Part shown: positions 41,375 through 50,921 of the stretch, in pieces
Numbering within the stretch: the stretch's first letter is position 1
Layout of the letters: every line of letters begins with the position of its first letter
Source: Streptomyces sp. CoH27
GTDB taxonomy: Bacteria; Actinomycetota; Actinomycetes; Streptomycetales; Streptomycetaceae
Length of the DNA stretch: 64,000 bases
Direction: 5' to 3'
NCBI RefSeq assembly: GCF_020181035.1
Contig: NZ_JAIQYY010000004.1
Location: forward strand, 246,215-310,214
Made by a program: the position numbers and the translations under genes
Notes under the pieces: model-generated
Seen by the model: only the letters and a program-made list of their open reading frames with translations
Told to the model about the DNA's origin: nothing
Databases searched by the model: none

Positions 41375-43348
41375 CTAGGGGGTGTCGGCCGAGCCCTCCA
41401 GGGTGACGTCCGCGGCACGGACGAACGCGACCCGGTGGCCGTACTGGATCTCGTAGTACAGGTCCTTGCCCACCACGACCCGGTGCGAGTCTGTGGTGAA
41501 GGTGACCGAGTAGTAGTACTCGCCCGGCACCTCGTCACCGACCACGTACCGCTGCCCGGCCGGGATCGTGTACGGCAGCGGCACGACCGACTGCGCGGGG
41601 ACGCCCGTCGGGTAGGCCTCCTTCTCCGGGTAGGCGCGGCCGTACACGGGAACGCTCGCCAGGCCCTCCTTCGGCGTCACCACCAGGCCCTTCGCCGCGA
41701 CAGCCGTCGGCGCGGTGCGCGGGTTCTGGAACCAGGCCATCTGCCCCAGGTACCAGATGGCCGTCCAGTCGCCCCAGCGGTCCGCCACCGCGTACTGCTG
41801 GCCGGTGGAGGCCCGCGAGGACAGGTCGTTGACGTCGATTGTCGGGTCCTTGCCCCGGCCGATGTCCTTGATCAGCGGCGCGGTCACGTCGTGGTCCGCG
41901 TACAGCCGCACCTCGCTGGAGCCGTGCGCGGTGCAGGGCTGGCCCGATGCGGTGCAGCCCGTGTACGCCGGCTGGTTCGTGGCGTAGTCCGGCAGGATCG
42001 TCACCAGGCCGGACCGCTTGCCGGCGGTGCGCTTGAAGGGGTGGCCCAGCAGCTGGAAGTAGTGCCGCCAGTCCCAGTACGGGCCCGGGTCCGTGTGCAT
42101 GCCGGGGATGGTCGACGTGGTCGGACCGGGCACATTGTCGTGGCCCAGGATGTGCTGCCGGTCCAGCGGGATGCCGTACGTACGGCTCAGATACTTCACC
42201 AGCCGCGCCGAGGACCGGTACATCGCCTCCGTGTACCAGGCGTCCGGGTTGGCGAGGAAACCTTCATGCTCGATGCCGACGGACTTGGCGTTGATGTACC
42301 AGTTGCCCGCGTGCCAGGCCACGTCCTTCGCCTTCACATGCTGGGCGATCAGACCGTCCGTGGAGCGGATCGTGTAGTTCCACGACACATAGGTGGGGTC
42401 CTGGATCAGATTCAGTACTCCGTCCCAGGCGCCCTCCGTGTCATGGATGACGATGTACTTGATGCTCTGCGACGCCGGCCGGTCGCCGAGGTCGTGGTTG
42501 CCGTAGTTGTTGTTCCCGAACTGGGAGTACGGCGCCCACACCGCCTCGCAGGACACCGACTTCGGGCACTCGACGCCGTCCGTGGGCAGCGTGCGCAGGC
42601 CGGCGTGGATCAGCTGGGCCGTGTCGGCGGTCAGCCGCGGCTGGGCGGCCAGCGCGACCAGCTGGCCGTCGTCCGTGGTGCGTTCCTCGCCCGTGCGCAG
42701 GACGTCGTACACGTCGTTCGCGTACGCCGCGGCCGTCGCGGTGTCGTCCGCGCCGGAGAAACGGGCCACCGCGCCGTACCAGTCGGCCGGGTCCTCGCTC
42801 AGCGGCTCGCCCAGCTGCTTCTGCGTGGCGGCGAGCAGGGCGGCGCCGCCGGTCACGTTCGCCACCGGGTCGGTGCGCAGCCGTTCGGCGGACAGGCCCG
42901 TCAGCTGCGCCGCCCTGGACAGCGTCTTCAGCCGGGCCGGGAGCACGGACTCGGCCGGCGCCTTGACGGCGGGACGCACGGCCGGGCGGATGCCGTCGCC
43001 GCGGGCGTCCTCGGTGCCTTCCGCGTAGTGCTCCGTGGTGGCGATCGCGGTCCGGGCGTCGGTCAGATGCATGGGGCCGTAGCCGCCGGTCACGCTGGGC
43101 GCGCCGCCGTGCCAGTCCCAGCGGGACTGCAGGTAGGAGACGGCCAGCAGAACGCTCTGCGGCACGTGGTACTCGGTGGCGGCGGTGGCGAACGCGCGCT
43201 GGAGCCGGCCCGCGGAGGAGTCGCCGGCGCTCTGCGCGGGGGCTGCGCCGAGCAGCGGCAGCAGCAGGGCCGCGGTGGCCAGGGGGGCGGCGGCGCGGCG
43301 GAGATGTCTGTCGGGTCTGGACGTGGGATCGGTGGCGGAACCTCGCAA
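41375..43348 (-). CDS. Secreted N-acetylmuramoyl-L-alanine amidase (Amidase_2)
   Basis: 657 residues from a TTG at 43348 with AGGAGG upstream; a longer frame reaching 43525 lacks support. A signal peptide covers about residues 1-42 (RRAAAPLATAALLLPLLGAAPAQSA). A 200-residue domain with a lysozyme/transglycosylase-like start (VPQSVLLAVSYLQSRWDWHGG) follows. The Amidase_2 domain then has zinc/catalytic residues at His302 (VIHDTEG) and His403 (HILGHDNVPG), along with SWNYTIRSTDGLIAQHV and GIEHEG. A C-terminal part with SH3-like repeats (QYAVADRWGDWTAIWYLGQ) probably binds the wall. It cleaves MurNAc-L-Ala in peptidoglycan. Confidence 0.9.
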   Translation of the reverse strand: MRGSATDPTSRPDRHLRRAAAPLATAALLLPLLGAAPAQSAGDSSAGRLQRAFATAATEYHVPQSVLLAVSYLQSRWDWHGGAPSVTGGYGPMHLTDARTAIATTEHYAEGTEDARGDGIRPAVRPAVKAPAESVLPARLKTLSRAAQLTGLSAERLRTDPVANVTGGAALLAATQKQLGEPLSEDPADWYGAVARFSGADDTATAAAYANDVYDVLRTGEERTTDDGQLVALAAQPRLTADTAQLIHAGLRTLPTDGVECPKSVSCEAVWAPYSQFGNNNYGNHDLGDRPASQSIKYIVIHDTEGAWDGVLNLIQDPTYVSWNYTIRSTDGLIAQHVKAKDVAWHAGNWYINAKSVGIEHEGFLANPDAWYTEAMYRSSARLVKYLSRTYGIPLDRQHILGHDNVPGPTTSTIPGMHTDPGPYWDWRHYFQLLGHPFKRTAGKRSGLVTILPDYATNQPAYTGCTASGQPCTAHGSSEVRLYADHDVTAPLIKDIGRGKDPTIDVNDLSSRASTGQQYAVADRWGDWTAIWYLGQMAWFQNPRTAPTAVAAKGLVVTPKEGLASVPVYGRAYPEKEAYPTGVPAQSVVPLPYTIPAGQRYVVGDEVPGEYYYSVTFTTDSHRVVVGKDLYYEIQYGHRVAFVRAADVTLEGSADTP

Positions 43349-43560
43349 TGCGGCCTCCTGTGACGGGCGGGCGTGGCGGGGCGTACGGCGCCGAGCTGGG
43401 TCAGTGGTACCCGCTTGCCGACGATCCGTCAATAATGCCTTCGAATCGGCGATTTCCCACGTCACGGAGGGTTTTCGGCGAGTTTCGCCGTGATGGTGCC
43501 CGGGCCTGCGGGGCGTCACTGGCATACACCAGTGGCCGCGGACCGGCCCGGACGCACGAA

Positions 43561-43598
43561 GGTCCGCGATGCGCCGCCGCTCTGGCGCACCGCGGACC
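43561..43598 (-). terminator. Hairpin terminator after the APH-fold gene
   Basis: GGTCCGCG and TGCGCC pair with GGCGCA and CGCGGACC around an 8-base loop (8 + 6 bp, one mismatch). It begins 12 bp after the stop of the minus-strand gene at 43610 and separates it from the amidase promoter. Confidence 0.7.
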
Positions 43599-43609
43599 CG
43601 TCGTCCCCG

Positions 43610-44755
43610 TCAGCGAGTGCCGACCGCCGCCCGGACGGCCTTGCGGGCCATCTGGCAGTCGTCGTGCAGCCGCCGGAGCAGCAGCCGCTGTTCCTCGCCG
43701 GACGGCGCGGCACCCGGGTGGGCCGTACCCGGTGCCGCCGGGGCCACCTCGTGCATCGAACGCTGTACGGCCGTCTCGTACGTCCGGATCTCCCGGGTCA
43801 GCAGCAGCATCAGGTTCACCAGGAAGGCGTCCCGGGAGGCCGGGCCCGCCGACTGGGCGATCTGGCTGATCTGACGCCGTGCCATCGGCGCGTCTCCGAG
43901 GACCAGCCACAGCGTCGCCAGGTCGTACCCCGGCAGATACCAGCCGGCGTGATCCCAGTCCACCAGCACTGGACCGGCCGGGGACAGCAGGACGTTCGAC
44001 AGCAGGGCGTCGCCGTGGTTGAACTGGAGCATGCCGTGCCGGCCCACCTCGTGGGCGATGCCGTGCAGCAGCTTCTGGAGGTCGCCGAGATCCCGGTCGG
44101 TGAGCAGGCCCAGCTCGTGGAACCGGGAGATCCGGGCGCCGTAGTCCAGCGGCATGTCGAACGTGCCGGCCGGGGGCCGCCAGGCGTTCAACCGGCAGAT
44201 CGCGCCCAGCGCGGCCCGGATGTCCGGGCGCGGCGGCGCCTCCACCGGATGGCGCTGCAGCGCCGTCACCCGGCCCGGCATCCGCTCGATCACCAGAGTG
44301 CAGTTGTCCGGATCCGCTGCGATCAGCCGGGGCACACGGACCGGGGGCCGGTGCCGGACGAACGAGCGGTATGCGGCTATTTCGTGGCGGATCCGCTCCG
44401 CCCAGGCGGGCGAGTGGTCCAGCAGACACTTGGCCACGGCCGTACTGCGCCCGGTCGTCCCGACGATGAGCACGGACCGCCCGCTGCGGCGCAGCACCTG
44501 CACCGGAGCGAACTCCGGACAGATCCGGTGCACCGAGGCGATCGCGGAGCGCAGCTGCGCCCCCTGGGGACCGGACAAGTCGAGTCTCCCGCTGAGCGGT
44601 GGCGTGCCCGGCTGTCCCGGGACCCGCCGGAGCCGGCCCGCGACCGGCACGGGCCCGCCCGGACGCGCCACCGGGTCGAGGTACGGCCCGCCGCCCGCCG
44701 GGCGGGAGCGCAGCGGCCGGGGCGGGGCGGACACGGAGGACGATGCTGCGTACAT
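43610..44755 (-). CDS. Aminoglycoside-phosphotransferase-fold protein
   Basis: 381 residues from the ATG at 44755. The N-terminal about 70 residues are low-complexity and Pro/Arg-rich. The APH-type kinase core shows [27 protein letters not shown] (ATP Lys in VAKCL), [12 protein letters not shown], the catalytic loop [13 protein letters not shown] (H-G-D-x4-N) and [19 protein letters not shown] with the metal-binding Asp. Members phosphorylate antibiotics, choline or sugars; no target is evident here. It is divergent from the TPR-type regulator at 45017, an arrangement that suggests joint control. Confidence 0.85.
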   Translation of the reverse strand: MYAASSSVSAPPRPLRSRPAGGGPYLDPVARPGGPVPVAGRLRRVPGQPGTPPLSGRLDLSGPQGAQLRSAIASVHRICPEFAPVQVLRRSGRSVLIVGTTGRSTAVAKCLLDHSPAWAERIRHEIAAYRSFVRHRPPVRVPRLIAADPDNCTLVIERMPGRVTALQRHPVEAPPRPDIRAALGAICRLNAWRPPAGTFDMPLDYGARISRFHELGLLTDRDLGDLQKLLHGIAHEVGRHGMLQFNHGDALLSNVLLSPAGPVLVDWDHAGWYLPGYDLATLWLVLGDAPMARRQISQIAQSAGPASRDAFLVNLMLLLTREIRTYETAVQRSMHEVAPAAPGTAHPGAAPSGEEQRLLLRRLHDDCQMARKAVRAAVGTR

Positions 44756-45016
44756 GGGAGATACAGATCCCTTCGTGTGCCTGCGGTGCCTGCCTGTGCA
44801 AGTCCTTGCGCGCAACCCGGCCCGGTCGCCCAAGGGGCACCCTGGGGAATGCCTCTGTCATATTGACGGGAGACCGGGTCGGGGTGGCGCTTTCCTACCT
44901 GACACCCGATGGGCAGTGGCACACCATCTGGCGCACCCTGGCGAACCGTGGCGAATAGTCGCTCGGCAACCTCCACCGGGCTACTGTCAACTCAGCCGAG
45001 AACCTGGGGGCTTGAC

Positions 45017-46510
45017 GTGAGCGGACAACCCAACACCCGCCTATCGGACCTGTTCGGCCTGGCCGGCTGGTCCAAGGGTGAACTCGCGAGGCTGGTCAAC
45101 AAGCAGGCGGCGGCCATGGGCCACCCCCAGTTGTCGACCGACACCTCCCGGGTGCGGCGGTGGATCGACATGGGAGAGATCCCGCGCGATCCCGTGCCGC
45201 GGGTGCTGGCGGTGCTGTTCACCGAGCGTCTCGGCCGTGTCGTGACCATCGAGGACCTCGGTCTGGTGCGGCACGGGCGTAACGGGAAACGGCAGGGCGA
45301 CGGGATCGAGGAACATCCCGACGGCGTGCCGTGGGCGCCCGAACGGACCGCCGCGGTCCTCACCGAATTCACGGGAATGGACCTCATGCTCAACCGACGC
45401 GGCTTGGTGGGCGCGGGTGCCGCGCTCGCCGCGGGATCCACACTCAGCAGCGCCATGTACGACTGGTTGCACACCGACCCGGCCCTGAAGGCCGACGCCC
45501 CCGTCCTCGACGATCCCCTGCACGCCGACCCCGCTGGGTTCGACCGCTATGAGGCCGCCCCCATCGGGTCGCAGGAGATCGAGGAACTGGAGCGCTCGGT
45601 CGAGGTGTTCCGCGCCTGGGACGCGGCCCGCGGCGGCGGGCTTCAGCGCAAGGCGGTCGTGGGCCAGCTCAACGAGGTGGGCGGCATGCTCGCCTACCAC
45701 CACCCTCCCCATCTCCAGCGCCGCCTGTGGGGCGTCGCGGCCAACCTCGCGGTCCTCGCGGGCTGGATGTCGCACGACGTGGGCCTGGAGCCCACGGCGC
45801 AGAAGTACTTCGTCATCGCCGCCCACGCCGCCCGTGAGGGCGGTGACCGGCCCCGCGCCGGGGAGGCCCTGTCCCGGGCGGCCCGGCAGATGGTGCACCT
45901 CGGCCGGCCCGACGACGCGCTGGACCTGATGAAGCTCGCCCAGGACGGCTCCGGCGACCGCCTGCAGCCGCGCACGAAGGCGATGTTCCACACCATCGAG
46001 GCCTGGGCGCAGGCGTCGATGGGCAAGGGCCAGGCGATGCGCCGGACCCTCGGCCAGGCGGAGGACCTCTTCGTCTCCGACCGGCAGAACGAGGAGACGC
46101 CGGACTGGATGCAGACCTTCAAGGACGAGGACCTGTACGGCATGCAGGCCCTCGCCTACCGCACGCTCGCGGAGTTCGACCCGGCCGCGGCCGCGTACGC
46201 CCAGCACTACGCGGAGAAGGCGCTCGCCCTGCGCATCGACGGGCGGGAGCGCTCGAAGATCTTCGACCATCTGTCCATGGCCTCGGCCTGCTTCATCGCC
46301 GACGACCCGGAACAGGCCGACCGCTTCGCCCGGCTGGCCCTGATGTCGATGGGCTCGAACTCCTCCCGCCGCACCTGGGACCGGCTGCGCCAGATGTACC
46401 AGCTCACCGCCCAGTACGCCGAGTACCCGAAGATCCACGAGCTGCGGGAGGAGATCAGGAACGCCCTGCCCAAGCCGAGGGCCAAGGGCGGTAACAGCGC
46501 ACAGGCGTGA
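45017..46510 (+). CDS. NsdA-like DNA-binding TPR regulator
   Basis: 497 residues from a GTG at 45017 with GGGGG upstream. The N-terminal about 90 residues form an XRE-like domain: LFGLAGWSKGELARLVNKQA, STDTSRVRRWIDMGEIPRD and VLAVLFTERLGRVVTIEDLGL, as in the Streptomyces negative regulators of the NsdA type. A short hydrophobic segment (GLVGAGAALAAGSTLSSAM) follows. The remaining about 350 residues are all-helical with TPR character (AGEALSRAARQMVHLGRPDDAL, YAQHYAEKALALRI). Such proteins control development and antibiotic production. The identity with NsdA itself is not claimed. Confidence 0.78.
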   Translation: MSGQPNTRLSDLFGLAGWSKGELARLVNKQAAAMGHPQLSTDTSRVRRWIDMGEIPRDPVPRVLAVLFTERLGRVVTIEDLGLVRHGRNGKRQGDGIEEHPDGVPWAPERTAAVLTEFTGMDLMLNRRGLVGAGAALAAGSTLSSAMYDWLHTDPALKADAPVLDDPLHADPAGFDRYEAAPIGSQEIEELERSVEVFRAWDAARGGGLQRKAVVGQLNEVGGMLAYHHPPHLQRRLWGVAANLAVLAGWMSHDVGLEPTAQKYFVIAAHAAREGGDRPRAGEALSRAARQMVHLGRPDDALDLMKLAQDGSGDRLQPRTKAMFHTIEAWAQASMGKGQAMRRTLGQAEDLFVSDRQNEETPDWMQTFKDEDLYGMQALAYRTLAEFDPAAAAYAQHYAEKALALRIDGRERSKIFDHLSMASACFIADDPEQADRFARLALMSMGSNSSRRTWDRLRQMYQLTAQYAEYPKIHELREEIRNALPKPRAKGGNSAQA

Positions 46511-46537
46511 GCCCACGGGCACAGGAGGCCCGTGGGC
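46511..46537. terminator. Bidirectional hairpin between convergent genes
   Basis: A perfect 10-bp stem GCCCACGGGC / GCCCGTGGGC with a 7-base loop begins right after the regulator's stop at 46510. It faces the PP2C gene ending at 46564. Confidence 0.75.
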
Positions 46538-46563
46538 GCGACGTCCCTGTCATCACTACCGGT

Positions 46564-48003
46564 TCACGCGGTGACCCTGGCGACGAGCACGCATGCCTCG
46601 TCCTCGCGCCCGGCTCCGCCGAACTCCTCGACCACTGTCCGGACACAGTCCTGCGCGGTGCGCGCCGCGTCGAACCGTGGGGCGAGGTCAAGCAGTCGGT
46701 CCACGGCCGCCGTGGTGATCCGGCCCGGTACCAGCCCGTCGGTGTGCAGCAGCAGCAGGTCGCCCGGCTGGAGAGTCTCCTCGGCCTGCCCGTAGACGGC
46801 ACCCGAGGTCGCGCCGAGCAGCACGCCGTCCGGCGCGGTCAGTACACGCCCCGTCCCGTCGCGGTACAGCAGCGGGGCGGGGTGTCCTGCCTGAGCCCAG
46901 ACCAGGGTGCGGTTCTCGGGCCGGTAGCGGCAGCAGACGGCGCTGCCCAGGGCGGGCTGCACGGTGGTGTCCAGTAACCGGTTGAGCAGGCCGAGGAGTT
47001 CACCGGGCCGGGTGCCGGCCACCGCCATGCCGCGTACGGCGCCGAGCACCATCGCCATGCCCGAGGCGACGGCCACCCCGTGTCCGGTGAGGTCGCCGAC
47101 GCTGAGCAGCATCTCGCCGTCGGGCAGGTCCAGCGCGTCGTACCAGTCACCGCCGATCAGGGTGCTCGTCTCCGGCGGCAGATGGTGCGCGGCGAGATCC
47201 AGGGTGCCCGGTCCCCGGTGCGGGAGCCGCAGGGAGCCGAGCCAGGGCGGCAGCACGGCTTCCTGCAGTTCGGCCGCGATCCGGTGCTCGGTCTGCTCCT
47301 GCCTGCGCTGACGGTGCAGCGAGTCACGGGTCTCGCGCACCGTGCGCTGACTGCGGCGCAGTTCACTGACGTCCCGCAGCACCGCCCACATCGAGGAGGT
47401 GCCGCCGTCAGCGCCGAGCACCGGCTCGCCCATCATGTGGACCGTGCGCACCGAGCCGTCCGGCCGGACGATGCGGAACTCGCCGTCGATCGGCCTGCCG
47501 TCGACCAGACAGCCCGTGACCATCGCGGTGAGCTGTGGCCGGTCCTCCTCCAGGACCAGCGAGGGCAGCTCGTCCAGGGTGAGGGCGGGGTCGGCCGGGT
47601 CGCGGCCGAGGATCTGGTACAGCTCACCGGACCAGGTCGCCTCGTCCGTCAGCAGGTTCCACTCCGCGCTGCCGACCCGGCTGAGCAGCGAGCCGCGCGG
47701 GCTCACGGCCGGTGCCGTGCGCAGTCCGGACGCCTCGGCGGGCTCGGCCGGGGCCTCGGGCGCCGGGTCCGGGCCGTCGCGGAGCTGGGCCAAGTGGGCG
47801 TCCAGGTCGTTCAGTTGATGCAGCGCGAGGTCGTACAGAGCGCGCTGCCAGCGTTCCTCGGGGTCCGCACCGTCGCTCTGGGTGTCCCGCCGTACGGCGT
47901 CCACGTCGCCCCGGAGTCGCCGTGCCTGCGTGATCAACGCTTCGACCGAGCCATGTCCGGGTGGCTGGGCGGCTGGGCGGCCCGCGGAGACTGGGGACGG
48001 CAT
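46564..48003 (-). CDS. PAS-domain SpoIIE/PP2C-type protein phosphatase
   Basis: 479 residues from the ATG at 48003 (GGAG six bases upstream). An N-terminal helical region (about 15-85) is followed by a PAS domain (about 105-215, with SAEWNLLTDEATWSGELYQILG and GEFRIVRPDGSVRTVHMMGEPV), a coiled linker (RETRDSLHRQRRQEQTEHRIA) and the phosphatase domain. The phosphatase retains its metal motifs GGDWYDALDL, VGDLTGHGVAVASGMAM, AGHPAPLLYR and LLLHTDGLVPGR. It dephosphorylates anti-sigma-factor antagonists or similar targets. It is divergent from an SsgA-like gene, so a developmental role is likely. Confidence 0.9.
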   Translation of the reverse strand: MPSPVSAGRPAAQPPGHGSVEALITQARRLRGDVDAVRRDTQSDGADPEERWQRALYDLALHQLNDLDAHLAQLRDGPDPAPEAPAEPAEASGLRTAPAVSPRGSLLSRVGSAEWNLLTDEATWSGELYQILGRDPADPALTLDELPSLVLEEDRPQLTAMVTGCLVDGRPIDGEFRIVRPDGSVRTVHMMGEPVLGADGGTSSMWAVLRDVSELRRSQRTVRETRDSLHRQRRQEQTEHRIAAELQEAVLPPWLGSLRLPHRGPGTLDLAAHHLPPETSTLIGGDWYDALDLPDGEMLLSVGDLTGHGVAVASGMAMVLGAVRGMAVAGTRPGELLGLLNRLLDTTVQPALGSAVCCRYRPENRTLVWAQAGHPAPLLYRDGTGRVLTAPDGVLLGATSGAVYGQAEETLQPGDLLLLHTDGLVPGRITTAAVDRLLDLAPRFDAARTAQDCVRTVVEEFGGAGREDEACVLVARVTA

Positions 48004-48349
48004 GACGCACTCCGATGGGGGACGATACGGCCAAGCAGGACGGGGGACCGTTACGACTCTTGCACAGCCCGCGACGCCCTGTAAGGGATTTGGCAACACA
48101 CGATACGGTGGTGCTTCCGGCATATGCCAGAGTCTCCCCGGAGTGATCCGGAGGCGTGAATGACGTACGCGCCCGGCGGTCCATGTCGTAGAAATCCTAC
48201 GAGAGTTGTCCCGCGTGGGTGATCTTCGTGTAGCGCTCACGCGGCTGTTCGACGCACTTGTGTTCGCCAGTGCCGCGACCGGCCGGTACCCGTCGAACTC
48301 TGACCGGAATTGGGGGCATGCGAACGGCCTTCGCGCACTCCATATAAGC
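48004..48349. promoter_or_regulatory. Divergent regulatory region with two palindromes
   Basis: About 346 bp between the PP2C gene (-) and the SsgA-like gene (+). It holds GGCATATGCC (48119-48128, perfect 10-bp palindrome) and TCGTAG-AAATC-CTACGA (48186-48202, 6-bp arms). Base composition is lower in GC than its surroundings around 48040-48210. Both palindromes are candidate sites for developmental regulators. No gene is seen. Confidence 0.55.
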
Positions 48350-48763
48350 ATGGACACCACTGTCGAACAGCCCGTGCTCGCCCGGCTCATCACCGCGGAG
48401 GACCAGGAGATCCCCGTGTCCGCCACGCTGCGCTACACCACCGGGGATCCGCTCGCTGTCTTCGTGGACTTCCCCGCCGAGGCAGCCCTGGAGGGCGAGG
48501 ACGTCACGTGGACGTTCGCGCGCTCCCTGCTCGACCAGGGGCTGCGGGCCCCGGCGGGTCACGGGGACGTGCAGATCTGGCCGTACGGGCGCACGCGGAC
48601 GGTCATCGAGTTCCACTCGCCGCACGGCCTCGCCCTGTTGCAGTTCCACGCCCTCGCCCTGCGCCGCTTCCTGCTGCGCAGCTACGAGGTGGTGGCGCCC
48701 GGACAGGAGGACGTGGTCAGGGTGGTGGAACGAGGGCTCAGCGCCCTGTTCGGCGGGGTGTGA
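48350..48763 (+). CDS. SsgA-like (SALP) sporulation/cell-division protein
   Basis: 137 residues from the ATG at 48350. The SALP core is present: LARLITAEDQEIPVSATLRYTTGDPLAVFVDF, VTWTFARSLLDQGLRAPAGHGDVQIWP, VIEFHSPHGLALLQF and SYEVVAPGQEDVVRVVERGL. SALPs such as SsgA and SsgB localise FtsZ and guide wall remodelling during sporulation. Its paralogue letter cannot be assigned by eye. No ribosome site precedes the ATG, and a TATAAG lies just before it; a downstream GTG would lose the conserved N-terminal strand. Confidence 0.88.
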   Translation: MDTTVEQPVLARLITAEDQEIPVSATLRYTTGDPLAVFVDFPAEAALEGEDVTWTFARSLLDQGLRAPAGHGDVQIWPYGRTRTVIEFHSPHGLALLQFHALALRRFLLRSYEVVAPGQEDVVRVVERGLSALFGGV

Positions 48764-48789
48764 CCGGCCCGGGGCCGACTTTGACTTCT

Positions 48790-48811
48790 GTTCACCTTCG
48801 CCTCACCACAC
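48790..48811 (+). promoter_or_regulatory. PHO box (PhoP site)
   Basis: Two adjacent 11-bp direct repeats, GTTCACCTTCG and CCTCACCACAC, fit the Streptomyces PhoP direct-repeat unit (GTTCACC core). They lie about 83 bp before the phospholipase start, the typical place. A third, weaker unit may precede them. Confidence 0.65.
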
Positions 48812-48893
48812 GGGTATGGACCCTGACGTTCCCCCCGTGCACCCTGTCGCGCGGTGTGCCGGAGGGGCACACGAGCTGACGAGGACGGGGCGA

Positions 48894-50921
48894 ATGACAC
48901 CGATCAGCCGAAGAGGCTTCGTGGGACTGGGCGCGTCCGTCGCGGCGGGGGTGGCGCTGGGCGCCGGCACCCCCCGGACGGCGGCTGCCGCACCGGCCAC
49001 GGCGACCGGCACGATCAAGGACGTCCGGCACGTGGTGATCCTGATGCAGGAGAACCGCAGCTTCGACCACTACTTCGGCCGTCTGAAGGGTGTGCGCGGC
49101 TTCGACGACCGCAGTGGCATCACCCTGAGCGGCGGGTACCCGGTCTTCGACCAGCCGAACGGGCTGGGCCGTCAGTACCCGTGGAAGCTCAGCGCGACAC
49201 CGTCCGCCGCGGGCGCGGACGGCGAGACCCTGGCCCAGTGCAACGGCGACCTGCCCCACTCCTGGTCCTCGCAGCACTCCGCGTGGAACAAGGGCCGGAT
49301 GGACAACTGGGTCGCGGGCGTCGGCAACGTCCGCTCGCTCGGCTACCTGGACCGCTCCGACATCCCGTTCCACTACGCGCTCGCCGACAACTACACGATC
49401 TGCGACGCCTACTTCTGCTCCACACTCAGCGCCACCGGCCCCAACCGGACCTACCTGTGGAGCGGCAAGGTCGACTCCTCCTCTTACGACGGCGGCGACG
49501 AGTCGGGTCTGACCTGGCAGAACTACGCGGAGGCGCTGCAGGCCGCCGGGGTGAGCTGGAAGGTCTACCAGAACGCGGCCGACAACTACGGCGACAACGG
49601 CTGCGCCTACTTCAAGAACTTCGCGAACGCCAAGGCGGGCGACCCGCTGTACGACCGCGGCATGTCCTCGGTGCCGAAGGTGACCGGCTCGACCCCGGAC
49701 GACATCGCCGCCGCGATCAAGGCCGACGTCCTCGCGGGTACCCTCCCGCAGGTCTCCTGGATCGTCCCCAACCAGGCCTTCTCCGAGCACCCGTACGCCC
49801 CGCCCGGCGACGGCGCCCACTTCGTCAGCCTCGTCTACCAGGCCCTCGCGGCCGACCAGGACGTCTTCGACTCGACCGTCCTGTTCCTCAACTATGACGA
49901 GAACGACGGCTACTTCGACCACGTGCCCCCGCCGGTGCCGCCGGCCGGAACGGCCGGGGAGTTCCTCAACGGGGTGCCGTACGGCTTCGGCTTCCGCGTC
50001 CCGATGATCGTCGTCTCACCCTGGACGCGCGGCGGCTGGGTCTCCTCGGAGGTCTTCGAGCACACCTCGGTGCTGCGCTTCCTGGAGACCTGGACCGCCG
50101 CCCTCGGCACGCCCGCCACGTGCCCCAACGTCAGTGACTGGCGGCGCACGGTGAGCGGCGACCTGACCGGCGTCTTCGACTTCGCCAACCCGGTCTACGG
50201 CGCGGTCTCGCTGCCCGCGACCAGCGTCATCGGCATCAACACCTGCGGCCCGCTGCCCAATCCGGTGCCGACGGACAACGCCCTGCCCGCCCAGGAACCC
50301 GGCACCCGGCCCGCCCGCGCGCTGCCGTATCAGCCGAACGGCTATCTGGACCACCTGGAGTTCGGCGCGGCCGGCCAGATCCTCGCCTGGTTCACCATGA
50401 CGAACCAGGGGGACCCGGCCACCCGCGCGGCCCACTTCTCCATCCACCCCAACGCCTACCGGGACACCACGCCGTACCAGTACACGGTCGGCGCGGGCGG
50501 AACCGCCTCCGACTACTTCAACATCGGCACGGGCTTCGGCGGCGGCAGGTACGACCTGACCATGGTCGGCCCCAACCGCTTCCTGCGCCGCTTCCAGGGC
50601 GATGCCACCAAGGCGGGCAAGTCGGCGGAGGTGAGCACCCGTTACGCCGTCGAGCCCGGCACCGGCAAGCTCGCGATCTACTTCAAGATGACCAACTCGG
50701 GCTCGTCGTCGGTGAAGTTCACCATCACCTCCAACCACTACCGCGGTGACGGTCCCTGGACCTACACCGTGGCCGCGGGCGGCTCGGCGGAGGACTTCTT
50801 CAACGCCGTCGCGTACCAGAACGGCTGGTACGACTTCACGGTGACCGTCGACTCCGACGCGACCTGGTCGCGCCGGTTCACCGGGCACCTGGAGACGGGC
50901 GCCGCGAGCGTCAGCGGCTGA
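48894..50921 (+). CDS. Tat-exported phospholipase C (phosphoesterase family)
   Basis: 675 residues from the ATG at 48894. A Tat signal (SRRGFVGLG) is followed by a hydrophobic stretch ending at RTAAAAPA. The catalytic domain shows [61 protein letters not shown] and [16 protein letters not shown], the metal-site motifs of phosphocholine-type phospholipase C. Two C-terminal DUF756-like beta domains follow (about 500-670). It releases phosphate-containing head groups from phospholipids outside the cell. The PHO box upstream suggests induction by phosphate starvation. It overlaps the convergent oxidoreductase gene by 11 bp. Confidence 0.92.
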   Translation: MTPISRRGFVGLGASVAAGVALGAGTPRTAAAAPATATGTIKDVRHVVILMQENRSFDHYFGRLKGVRGFDDRSGITLSGGYPVFDQPNGLGRQYPWKLSATPSAAGADGETLAQCNGDLPHSWSSQHSAWNKGRMDNWVAGVGNVRSLGYLDRSDIPFHYALADNYTICDAYFCSTLSATGPNRTYLWSGKVDSSSYDGGDESGLTWQNYAEALQAAGVSWKVYQNAADNYGDNGCAYFKNFANAKAGDPLYDRGMSSVPKVTGSTPDDIAAAIKADVLAGTLPQVSWIVPNQAFSEHPYAPPGDGAHFVSLVYQALAADQDVFDSTVLFLNYDENDGYFDHVPPPVPPAGTAGEFLNGVPYGFGFRVPMIVVSPWTRGGWVSSEVFEHTSVLRFLETWTAALGTPATCPNVSDWRRTVSGDLTGVFDFANPVYGAVSLPATSVIGINTCGPLPNPVPTDNALPAQEPGTRPARALPYQPNGYLDHLEFGAAGQILAWFTMTNQGDPATRAAHFSIHPNAYRDTTPYQYTVGAGGTASDYFNIGTGFGGGRYDLTMVGPNRFLRRFQGDATKAGKSAEVSTRYAVEPGTGKLAIYFKMTNSGSSSVKFTITSNHYRGDGPWTYTVAAGGSAEDFFNAVAYQNGWYDFTVTVDSDATWSRRFTGHLETGAASVSG

